Shown in pieces: positions 16,289 to 23,331 of a stretch of 61,144 nt of DNA. The translations under genes were made by a program, and so were the position numbers. Origin of the DNA: DATFYP01 sp035626235 (GTDB lineage Archaea; Thermoproteota; Nitrososphaeria; Nitrososphaerales; Gagatemarchaeaceae). Each line of letters begins with the position of its first letter. The stretch's first letter is position 1. The notes beneath the pieces are model-generated. The model did not search any database. It was not told where the DNA came from and saw nothing but the letters and a program-made list of their open reading frames with translations. The stretch covers positions 1 to 61,144 of the forward strand of contig DASPOB010000014.1 of the NCBI GenBank assembly GCA_035626235.1, in the 5' to 3' direction.

Positions 16289-16456
16289 TTGGCAACCCTC
16301 ATGCTTAGCAGCATTTCGCCTGGGACCGCCAACCTGCTCTCATATCTGATGTTGGTGGTCGTCGCGGTCTTCCTGCTTTCCGGGCCCGCCATCTACTATA
16401 TCTTCAGCAGGAAGGGGAAGAAGGCAGAGCCCGCCGAGCCTGCCGGCCATTCATAG
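16289..16456 (+). CDS. Small single-span membrane protein
   Basis: A 55-residue open frame starting with TTG (an in-frame TTG also lies at 16283 and an ATG at 16301). It has one clear transmembrane helix (LLSYLMLVVVAVFLLSGPAIYYI, about residues 17-39, given here in parts), then a basic cytoplasmic tail SRKGKKAEPAEPAGHS. Such proteins are common in archaea but short frames are uncertain. It is divergent from the CoA-binding gene and upstream of a membrane winged-helix gene. Confidence 0.4.
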   Translation: MATLMLSSISPGTANLLSYLMLVVVAVFLLSGPAIYYIFSRKGKKAEPAEPAGHS

Positions 16457-16577
16457 AGATTTCTTCAGTCCCCTTTTCCATTTTCGCCCGTGGCCAGTTT
16501 CTTGCTCCCACGCGCAAGATTGCGTTCTGAACATGCGAACAAACGCCTTAATTCATCAAGGACGAGCCTCCTACAGG

Positions 16578-17015
16578 ATGGCCGAGGCCAAGGAAAGGGA
16601 GAAGGTCGATTATGAGCTGAGGGGGAAGACCCTCAAGGTCTACCTTTACCTCCTCAGGCACGGGAAAGCAGTGGGAGTACGCGAGATTCAGAAGGAATTG
16701 GGTTTTTCCAGCCCCAGCGTTGCATTTCATCACCTGGACAAGCTTATCAACTTAGGAATAATCGAAAGGGACGAATACGAGCGCTACGTTTTGGTGAAAA
16801 AGGTCGACACGGGCATATTGCATTCGTTCGTGAATGTCGCGGGCCTTACCCTGCCGAGACTCGGGTTCTACGCGGCTTTCTTTAGCACGATCACTATCGC
16901 CTATCTCGTTACGAACCGCAACCTTCTGGACCTCTACGCGCTCATCGGAACCTTGGGAGGAACCTGTGTCTTTTGGTATGAAGCATGGCGAGTCTGGAGG
17001 AGGAAGCCGTTCTGA
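16578..17015 (+). CDS. Membrane-anchored winged-helix protein
   Basis: About 145 residues from ATG 16578 (an in-frame ATG at 16533 would add 15). The N-terminal half is a winged helix (TLKVYLYLLRHGKAVGVREI then QKELGFSSPSVAFHHLDKLI), followed by two transmembrane helices (about residues 90-107 and 113-132) and a short basic tail. The DNA-binding domain would face the cytoplasm, so this looks like a membrane-tethered one-component regulator. A two-helix secreted-loop protein starts 34 bp downstream; the pair may form an operon in which the partner's outside loop senses or tethers. The latter is inference. Confidence 0.7.
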   Translation: MAEAKEREKVDYELRGKTLKVYLYLLRHGKAVGVREIQKELGFSSPSVAFHHLDKLINLGIIERDEYERYVLVKKVDTGILHSFVNVAGLTLPRLGFYAAFFSTITIAYLVTNRNLLDLYALIGTLGGTCVFWYEAWRVWRRKPF

Positions 17016-17049
17016 AGGCTAGAACTATCTACGGGGAGAAAACCACAGA

Positions 17050-17526
17050 ATGAACATGCGCGCGCGGTTCGGGATCGGCCTCTTCGCCGGGCTGCTCCTA
17101 GGGTTCCTTGTGGTAGTGGGCTCCACCGCCATATATACTCCCGGCCCGCCCGCCGCCCAGAACGTGCAGGTGCCCCTGTATTCCGCGGCCGCGCAGGAAT
17201 CGTCCACCATCTCGGCGGTCTCCTCGGTTTCTACCGCTACCTTCGCTGCCACCACCACCGGGTCCGCGCCCAGGGGTGCGGCCAACTCGAGTCTGGCGAA
17301 CATACAGAGCCCTCACGCGACGCTTGGGATCAGCGGCGGAGTCTCCCAGGCCAACGGCTCGGAGGAAAGAGCCGTACTGGCGTCCCAGGTCGACAACATG
17401 CCCAGACAGCCCATCGTCATTTCCCTGGCTGCCTTTGCGCCGGTCGTCGCCGCCGTCCTCTTCGGGACGGTATTCTACCGCGTCTCGAAGACACGCCAGG
17501 ACGAAGAGGCCCCTCCGGTCCCGTAG
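17050..17526 (+). CDS. Two-span membrane protein with external Ser/Thr/Ala-rich loop
   Basis: A 158-residue protein with an N-terminal membrane helix (residues 8-27), an outside low-complexity loop rich in Ser, Thr and Ala (about 30-118, with sequon NSS), and a second membrane helix (about 122-143) followed by a short charged tail. It follows the membrane winged-helix gene by 34 bp. The last 110 bp overlap the 3' end of the convergent NUDIX gene. No known domain was recognised; it may partner with the upstream regulator. Confidence 0.6.
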   Translation: MNMRARFGIGLFAGLLLGFLVVVGSTAIYTPGPPAAQNVQVPLYSAAAQESSTISAVSSVSTATFAATTTGSAPRGAANSSLANIQSPHATLGISGGVSQANGSEERAVLASQVDNMPRQPIVISLAAFAPVVAAVLFGTVFYRVSKTRQDEEAPPVP

Positions 17527-17947
17527 CGCCAGCTAGGTACTTTCGCACCATCCTTCGGGTGAATTTCTCCAGTGGCAGACTTAGCGCTTTCTTCGGGAGG
17601 ACCCATCGGAAGCCCTGAATCTCCACGCCGTCCAGCTTCGGTCTGTCGCCCACCGCTCTGCACACGTAGTCAAAGAAGATGAAGTGTCTGCGCCGATGGA
17701 AGTCCCTGCTGAAGATGGCCTGCTGCACCATGAGCAGCCTGATGTCCCGTATCACGAGCCCTACCTCTTCCTTGATCTCCCTCTTGAGCGCGGCCTCCAA
17801 GGTCTCGCCCACTTCCACGTGGCCTCCCGCGACTGTCAACCTGTCTCCCCACTTCACCGACTTGACGAGGAGCATCTCTCCTCTTGCGTTCAGAATGAGT
17901 GCGCCGACCGTCGGTTCAGGGTACCGTTGCCCCGTGTCAGCGGTCAA
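17417..17947 (-). CDS. NUDIX hydrolase
   Basis: A 176-residue protein with a clear NUDIX box, GGHVEVGETLEAALKREIKEEVGL (about residues 41-64), fitting Gx5Ex7REUxEExGU. The fold's other strands are visible (VGALILNARGEMLLVKSVKW, RRRHFIFFDYVCRAV). The C-terminal 35 residues are an Arg/Gly/Pro-rich tail encoded antisense to the end of the convergent gene. That tail is unlikely to be conserved, so a stop codon may have been lost. Substrate is unknown; a nucleoside diphosphate derivative is expected. Confidence 0.85.
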   Translation of the reverse strand: MTADTGQRYPEPTVGALILNARGEMLLVKSVKWGDRLTVAGGHVEVGETLEAALKREIKEEVGLVIRDIRLLMVQQAIFSRDFHRRRHFIFFDYVCRAVGDRPKLDGVEIQGFRWVLPKKALSLPLEKFTRRMVRKYLAGATGPEGPLRPGVSSRRGRIPSRRGRRRRPAQRQPGK

Positions 17948-18061
17948 GATTCCGCCCCTCGCTGAGTCGAGCTACATGAGGAGTATGTCCGTCCCGCCGG
18001 AGTCGTGAGAGTGAGCCCCAGAGGGTGCGAGGTGGGCTTCCGCCGCGCAGCCCGCGTGGCT

Positions 18062-18436
18062 TCACTTCGGGACCAAAAACTCTCTGCTGTTCGGCTCCTT
18101 CCCAGCCCACCGCTGCGCCCACTTCGCCAAGTCGCCCAATATCGCATAGACTTCGTGCCCCTTGATTGTGAGCGAGTACTCGATTCTGGGGTGAACGTCG
18201 GCGTATACCTTTCTCTGGATGACCCCGACCTTTTCGAGCTGCGTCAGCCTCTCCGCGAGAGAGGTTGCGCTTATTCCGTTTATCCGCCTCTTCAACTCGT
18301 TGAAACGCGCAGGTTCCTTCAGGCCTAGGGCGTGAATCGTAGGGAGCGTCCACGTCCTGGTTATTTCGTTCCAGGCGGCGTGCACTACGGCGCACGAGTT
18401 GATCGTCCGCTGGTCAAGCTGAACTGACTTGCTCAT
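18062..18436 (-). CDS. HxlR-family transcriptional regulator
   Basis: A 124-residue winged-helix protein from ATG 18436. Family signature: KEPARFNELKRRINGISATSLAERL (about residues 40-64) followed by LEKVGVIQRKVYADVHPRIEYSLT, where HPRIEYSLT is the HxlR wing motif. An N-terminal Cys (NSCAVVHAAW) lies where redox- or aldehyde-sensing HxlR members often carry Cys. It is divergent from a flavin-reductase-like (PPOX) gene, with an inverted repeat GGTAG-N7-CTACC over its own core promoter, suggesting autoregulation and control of the PPOX/HtrA pair. Confidence 0.9.
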   Translation of the reverse strand: MSKSVQLDQRTINSCAVVHAAWNEITRTWTLPTIHALGLKEPARFNELKRRINGISATSLAERLTQLEKVGVIQRKVYADVHPRIEYSLTIKGHEVYAILGDLAKWAQRWAGKEPNSREFLVPK

Positions 18437-18453
18437 CCCTCTCTTACCTAATT

Positions 18454-18470
18454 GGTAGCAGTTTACTACC
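18454..18470. promoter_or_regulatory. Inverted repeat GGTAG-N7-CTACC between hxlR-like and PPOX genes
   Basis: The repeat is perfect over 5 bp and lies 18-34 bp upstream of the HxlR start, at its expected TATA position, and just upstream of the TTAATAAAG TATA box of the rightward PPOX gene. It is the obvious operator candidate for the HxlR-family protein. Confidence 0.5.
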
Positions 18471-18502
18471 ACATTAATAAAGATGACTGACCAGTACCTT
18501 CC

Positions 18503-18886
18503 ATGAATTCGACTGTCAAGGACGGACCGCACGGCGGGCGACTGGCGCCTTTCTCCGAAAGGGAGGCTGAGTACCTCGCCGAGAACTTTCTGGGGAGAGT
18601 AGCAACCGTATCGCCCTCGGGACAGCCGCACGTGGTTCCCGTGGCGTACAGATTTGACGGTGCTGAAATCTCCTTCGGGGGTTGGAGCCTTCGGAGTTCA
18701 CTCAAGTTCAGAAACCTTGCCCTCAACAGCAAGGTGGCACTCGTCGTGGACGATGTCGTCTCCACCCACCCATGGAGGGCGAGAGGGGTGGAGGTCAGGG
18801 GGAGTGCGAGTCCACAAGAAGCCAATGGAAGCACCCTGATGGTGATTACACCGAGGACCGTCAGGAGCTGGGGCTTGGAGGAGTGA
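18503..18886 (+). CDS. PPOX-class (F420- or FMN-dependent) oxidoreductase
   Basis: A 127-residue split-barrel protein of the pyridoxamine 5'-phosphate oxidase/F420-dependent reductase superfamily. Motifs: EAEYLAENFLGRVATVSPSG (about residues 22-41), QPHVVPVAYRFDGAEISFGG and RNLALNSKVALVVDD, all characteristic. ATG 18503 lies 27 nt after a TATA box, so the mRNA is probably leaderless. The HtrA gene starts 5 bp after the stop. Context with F420 enzymes elsewhere in the window makes F420 a plausible cofactor, but FMN or heme cannot be excluded. Confidence 0.85.
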   Translation: MNSTVKDGPHGGRLAPFSEREAEYLAENFLGRVATVSPSGQPHVVPVAYRFDGAEISFGGWSLRSSLKFRNLALNSKVALVVDDVVSTHPWRARGVEVRGSASPQEANGSTLMVITPRTVRSWGLEE

Positions 18887-18891
18887 GAAGC

Positions 18892-19851
18892 GTGGCCATT
18901 TCAGGGTTCGAGAACTACGTCACGCAGGCCGTGGAGAAGGTTAGCGAAAGCCTCGTCAGCGTCAGCAGCATGCGCCTCGAACGGAGGTTCTTCGGAATCG
19001 TACCGCTCGAGGGACAGGGATCGGGAGTCATACTCGACAAGAAGGGTCTCATCCTTACCAACAGTCACGTCATCGACGGTGCCGCCAGGGTTCAGGTCAG
19101 TTTCAAGGACGGTAGGACCTTGGTCGGCGAAGTCGTGGGGTCAGACGAGGCGACTGACATAGCCGTGATCAGGGTCGACGCCAGCAACCTGCCGGCCGCC
19201 GAGCTAGGCGACTCAGAGTCGCTCAAGGTGGGCCAGTTCGTGCTGGCCATCGGGAACGCCCTCGGGCTACCCGGCGGCCCGACGGTCTCGCTGGGGGTGC
19301 TCAGCGCCATGGGGAGGCCGCTCCCCGGCGCGGACCTCATCTTCGAGGGCCTCCTGCAGACCGACGCGGCGGTCAACCCTGGGAACAGCGGCGGCCCCCT
19401 CGCGGACCTCGAGGGGAGGGTGATCGGCATCAACTCAGCGATGATCCCCTTCGCGCAGGGCGTCGGGTTCGCGATACCCATCAACACCGTCAAGCGAATT
19501 ACGAACGAAATCATGGAGAAGGGACGGGTCGCAAGGCCCTGGATCGGCGTATCCGGGCTAGACCTCACCCAACCTCTGGCGAGGAGGTACGGGATTCCTG
19601 CCCAGTCCGGGTTCTTCGTTGCCGAAGTGGTCCCCAACGGCCCGGCCCACGCGGCCGGGCTTCAGGCCGGGGACGTCGTCCTGGGAGCCGCAGGACACCA
19701 GGTCTCGCACACGAAAGATCTCCTCCTGGCCCTGTCGCAGGTAAAGCCGGGAGGATTCATCGAACTCGAAGTTGATCGGATGGGATCTCGGATACGGCTA
19801 CGGATCAAGTCAGCAGAAGCGCCAATGGCGCAGCCCTCCTGGGGAAGGTGA
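18892..19851 (+). CDS. HtrA/DegP-like serine protease without signal peptide
   Basis: A 319-residue trypsin-fold protease with one PDZ domain. Start GTG 18892 follows the PPOX stop by 5 bp with a GGAGGAGTGA ribosome-binding site. The catalytic triad is His59 (LTNSHVID), Asp89 (EATDIAVIR) and Ser166 (VNPGNSGGPL). The PDZ domain covers about residues 215-310 (VVPNGPAHAAGLQAGDVVLG). There is no signal peptide or membrane helix, so it should act in the cytoplasm, unlike bacterial DegP. Coupling with PPOX and HxlR suggests a role in redox or aldehyde stress, which is inference. Confidence 0.93.
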   Translation: MAISGFENYVTQAVEKVSESLVSVSSMRLERRFFGIVPLEGQGSGVILDKKGLILTNSHVIDGAARVQVSFKDGRTLVGEVVGSDEATDIAVIRVDASNLPAAELGDSESLKVGQFVLAIGNALGLPGGPTVSLGVLSAMGRPLPGADLIFEGLLQTDAAVNPGNSGGPLADLEGRVIGINSAMIPFAQGVGFAIPINTVKRITNEIMEKGRVARPWIGVSGLDLTQPLARRYGIPAQSGFFVAEVVPNGPAHAAGLQAGDVVLGAAGHQVSHTKDLLLALSQVKPGGFIELEVDRMGSRIRLRIKSAEAPMAQPSWGR

Positions 19852-19880
19852 CGGCGGACCGCGTGTAGGGCTCCCCGAAC

Positions 19881-19912
19881 GAGGGCGAGCCCCGTCTAAC
19901 TGGCTCGCCCTC
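19881..19912 (+). terminator. Perfect 11-bp hairpin after the HtrA-like gene
   Basis: GAGGGCGAGCC (19881-19891) and GGCTCGCCCTC (19902-19912) are exact inverted repeats with a 10-nt loop, 30 bp after the stop codon. A strong RNA hairpin here probably marks or protects the transcript 3' end. No long T-tract follows. Confidence 0.5.
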
Positions 19913-20037
19913 GCTCACCTCTGTCGCCGGACAATCGCGCTCGGAACCCCGCCCTCCAGTTCCTTCGTGCTATCCCCTTCGTCGACGCCCGTACTCTTCT
20001 GAATTGCTACGTCCGACATCTAATAAATCGGCCTTGC

Positions 20038-20997
20038 ATGGTCGAGGGGCGAGGTCACCTGTTCTCAATTCGCAACTGCGGGCTCATGTTGGAACCCCAA
20101 CTCGGGATGAGTATGCAGCTGCTGCTGACGACGGCAAGGGAGGTCGAGGGCATGGGCTTCGGCTACCTGCTCAGGTCGGACCACCTTCTCCCGACTGACA
20201 ACAGGCGCGGGATAGATTCTCCCGAGTGCTGGACCAGCCTGGGCGCGGTCGCGGCATCGACTACCCGTCTGAGTTTCGGCCCGCTGGTGACGCCCGTGGG
20301 TTTCAGGAATCCAGCGCTCCTTGCGAAGATGGCTTGCACGCTCCACTCGTTCTCCGGTGGAAGGCTTCAGCTCGGCCTCGGCGCAGGGTGGTACGAGGCT
20401 GAGTACACTGCCCATGGCATCGGGTTTCCGCCCTTCTCGGTGCGAAAGTCGCAATTCCGGGAGGCGCTTTCCGTGATCCTCCCGTTGATAAGGAAGGGGA
20501 GGGTGGACTTCGATGGCAAACACTACTCCGCGCACACAGACTGTCTCCCCCGTCCTGCCGGCCCGGTTCACGTCGTTGTCGGGGCGAGGACAAGAAGCAT
20601 CGTGAGGGTCGCGGCCAGGCTGGCCGACGAGTGGAACACGCTGGTGTCGCCCCCCGAGGCCGTTGCCCAGAACGCGTCGCTTCTCGATAGCCTGGCAGCG
20701 GGCAGAAGGGTCGAGCTCTCCGAGATGGGCCCGTTCTTGATCGGCAGGGACCAGTCCGAGCTCGAGTCCAACGCGCGGCTTCAGGTCTCGAAGTTGGGCC
20801 AAGACCTGACCCCTGACGAGCTCATCAAGCGTCTCAGGACGAGGGGAGCCCCCTGCGGCGCCCCTGAAGAGGTGGCAGACGCCCTTGGGAAGAAGCTAGA
20901 TGCAGGCGTCCGGAAGTTCTACTTCCAGGCCCTCGTTCCCGAGAACAAGGCCATGACCGAGCTCCTGGCCCACACTCTGAAGGACAGCTTCGGGTAG
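20038..20997 (+). CDS. LLM-class (luciferase-like) oxidoreductase
   Basis: A 319-residue TIM-barrel flavin or F420 oxidoreductase. Signs: MGFGYLLRSDHLLP (about residues 39-52), RLSFGPLVTPVGFRNPALLAKMACTLHSFSGGRLQLGLGAGW split around residues 80-120, the usual GRLxLGxGxGW motif, and RVAARLADEWN (about 188-198). The family uses F420 or FMNH2. Start could also be ATG 20086, since a TATA-like CTAATAAAT lies only 13 nt before the first ATG. It stands alone between a hairpin and the EF-2 gene. Confidence 0.88.
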   Translation: MVEGRGHLFSIRNCGLMLEPQLGMSMQLLLTTAREVEGMGFGYLLRSDHLLPTDNRRGIDSPECWTSLGAVAASTTRLSFGPLVTPVGFRNPALLAKMACTLHSFSGGRLQLGLGAGWYEAEYTAHGIGFPPFSVRKSQFREALSVILPLIRKGRVDFDGKHYSAHTDCLPRPAGPVHVVVGARTRSIVRVAARLADEWNTLVSPPEAVAQNASLLDSLAAGRRVELSEMGPFLIGRDQSELESNARLQVSKLGQDLTPDELIKRLRTRGAPCGAPEEVADALGKKLDAGVRKFYFQALVPENKAMTELLAHTLKDSFG

Positions 20998-21079
20998 AGG
21001 GGCATCCAACGCGCGCCCTCTCAATAGGAAACCTTCATAACCACTTCCCGAAAGGGAACACGGAAAGCCGAAGTAAGCC

Positions 21080-23272
21080 ATGCCGAAGTTCAAAACGACA
21101 TCCGAGGCTCTCAAGATAGTCCACAACAGGGACCAGATCAGGAACCTCGGAATAATTGCCCACGTGGACCACGGGAAGACTACGACGTCTGACTCGCTTC
21201 TGGCGGCCTGCGGCATGCTATCCCCGTCGGTTGCGGGCCAGGCACTCGCCTTGGACTACATGGAGCTTGAGCAGCAGAGGCAGATGACGATAAAGGCGGC
21301 GAACGTTACGCTGTACTACGAGAAGGACGAGAAGCCCTACGTAATCAACCTAATCGACACGCCGGGGCACATCGATTTCACCGGAAAGGTCACCAGGTCC
21401 CTGCGGGCAGTCGACGGTGCGATCGTAGTCGTGGACGCGGTGGAGGGGATAATGACCCAGACCGACACTGTCCTCAGGCAGGCCCTGGAGGAGAGGGTGC
21501 GACCTGTTATCTACATCAACAAGATTGACCGGCTGATCAAGGAGCTCCGCCTTTCCCCCGAGAAGATGCAGGACTGGCTCTTCAACATCGTGAAGGAGTT
21601 CAACCACCTGATCGAGACCTATGCCGAGCCCGATTACAGGCAGAAGTGGAGGGTATCAATCCAGGACGCGCAGGTCGCCTTCGGCTCTTCCAAGGACAGG
21701 TGGGGCTTCAACTTCGATATGGCGAGGGCGGCGGGTCTGTCCTTCAAGGACATAATCAATGCTTACTCGACTTCAACCCCGGAGTCACTCGGCCAGAAGC
21801 TTCCGCTTCACGAGGCCTTGCTGGGCATGGTGGTCAGGCATCACCCCCCGCCTCACGTCGCCCAGGCCTACAGGATTCCCAAGATATGGTCGCAGGGAGA
21901 CCTGAACAGCGACGTGGGGAAAGCTCTGCTCGCCTGCGACGAGAACGGGCCCACGGTCATGATGGTCACAAACGTCGTTGTTGACCCGGCAGCCGGCCTC
22001 GTTGCTACCGGGAGGCTGTTCTCTGGCAGCGTCTCGAACGGAGACCCGGTCTACCTCCTCAACTCGAAGAGGGAAGGTAAGATTCAGTCGGTACAGATTT
22101 TCATGGGGTTCCAAAGGGAGATCGTCGATTCGCTCCCGGCGGGCAACATACCTGCGCTCCTAGGGCTTGACATACGGTCAGGCGAGACCATCTCTAACCT
22201 GAAAGGAGTCGCGACCTTCGAATCGATACACTACGTCAGCGAGCCGGTGGTCACGGTCGCCGTCGAAGCGAAGCATCCCAGGGACCTCCCAAAGCTGGTC
22301 GAAGTGATGCGAAGGCTGAACATTGAGGACCCGAACCTGGTAGTCACCATCAACCAGGAGTCAGGGGAGACTCTCATGTCGGGGATGGGGGTCCTCCATC
22401 TCGAGATTGCCACGACAATGATTCAACAGGCAGGCCTCGAGATAGTGACGTCTCCGCCGATCATCAACTATAGGGAGACCATCCGCTCTCGCGCGGGGCC
22501 CGTAATGTCGAGGTCGCCCAACAGGCACAACAAGATCTTCATCGAGGTCGAGCCACTCGAGCCGGACGTAATCGAGCTGATCCGCAACGGCACCATCAGC
22601 GAGAACGTAGAGAAGAAGGCAGTCATCAAGACCCTTCGCGACCACGGCTGGGACCCAGACCAGGCGAGGAACTTCCAGGCCGTCGACGAGAGAGGGAACA
22701 TGATGACGGAGGTGACGAAGGGAGTCCAGTTCCTCCAAGAGTCCATGGACTCCATCAGGGCCGGTTTCGACGACATCATGAAGAACGGGCCCCTTGCGTA
22801 CGAGTTCACGAGGGGGGTAAAGGTGGCACTCACCAACTTCGTGCCGCATGAGGATCCCGCCCACAGGACCTACGCCCAGCTCATGCCCGCTTCTAGGAGG
22901 GCCATCCTGGGTGCTCTGCTGTCCGCCAACCCGACGCTTCTGGAGCCCATCTTGGGGATTGAAGTCAAGGGCCCCTCGGACCTCATAGGTGCCGTCACTG
23001 GGGTGATCAGCGCCAAGAGAGGGAAGCTGGTGAAGATTGACCAAAAAGAAGTGATGACGGTTGTCGAGGGCGAGATTCCCGCGTCCGAGACCTTCGATCT
23101 GAGCGAGAAAATGCGCGGCGCGACCGCCGGGAAAGCGGTCTGGAACACGCACTTCAAGACTTGGCAGGCCGTCCCCCAGAACATGCTGTGGGGGCTGGTC
23201 ACCGAAATCAGGAAGCGCAAGGGGCTTCCGCCGGAGCCGCCGAAGGCGGAAGAGTTCATCGACAAGGAATAG
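21080..23272 (+). CDS. Archaeal translation elongation factor 2
   Basis: A 730-residue translocase GTPase. G1 is IIAHVDHGKTTTSDSLL (about residues 24-40), G3 is IDTPGHIDFTGKV, and G4 is YINKIDRLIKE. Domains II-V follow. Domain IV carries the loop FVPHEDPAHRTYAQLMPASR, in which His595 aligns with the diphthamide His, but the usual HRGPAQ-like context reads HRTYAQ. A TATA-like TTCATAACC lies about 40 nt upstream. It is not in the S12/S7/EF-1A operon found in many archaea. Identity is certain at family level. Confidence 0.97.
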   Translation: MPKFKTTSEALKIVHNRDQIRNLGIIAHVDHGKTTTSDSLLAACGMLSPSVAGQALALDYMELEQQRQMTIKAANVTLYYEKDEKPYVINLIDTPGHIDFTGKVTRSLRAVDGAIVVVDAVEGIMTQTDTVLRQALEERVRPVIYINKIDRLIKELRLSPEKMQDWLFNIVKEFNHLIETYAEPDYRQKWRVSIQDAQVAFGSSKDRWGFNFDMARAAGLSFKDIINAYSTSTPESLGQKLPLHEALLGMVVRHHPPPHVAQAYRIPKIWSQGDLNSDVGKALLACDENGPTVMMVTNVVVDPAAGLVATGRLFSGSVSNGDPVYLLNSKREGKIQSVQIFMGFQREIVDSLPAGNIPALLGLDIRSGETISNLKGVATFESIHYVSEPVVTVAVEAKHPRDLPKLVEVMRRLNIEDPNLVVTINQESGETLMSGMGVLHLEIATTMIQQAGLEIVTSPPIINYRETIRSRAGPVMSRSPNRHNKIFIEVEPLEPDVIELIRNGTISENVEKKAVIKTLRDHGWDPDQARNFQAVDERGNMMTEVTKGVQFLQESMDSIRAGFDDIMKNGPLAYEFTRGVKVALTNFVPHEDPAHRTYAQLMPASRRAILGALLSANPTLLEPILGIEVKGPSDLIGAVTGVISAKRGKLVKIDQKEVMTVVEGEIPASETFDLSEKMRGATAGKAVWNTHFKTWQAVPQNMLWGLVTEIRKRKGLPPEPPKAEEFIDKE

Positions 23273-23331
23273 GGCCTGCCTAACCTTAAGGCCGCGATGT
23301 CGCCGAGCCCCTGGCGGGGGAGAGAGTTTCT

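Noticed and set aside
16165..16392. N-terminal extension of the CoA-binding protein
   Set aside because: Upstream sequence is not CoA-binding-like, and a TATA box stands about 30 nt before ATG 16164.
18682..18891. N-terminal extension of the HtrA-like protein
   Set aside because: It overlaps the PPOX gene in another frame. GTG 18892 has a good ribosome-binding site and begins the homologous part.
22361..23152. A 263-residue open frame on the minus strand
   Set aside because: Antisense to EF-2, with no recognisable fold and biased composition.
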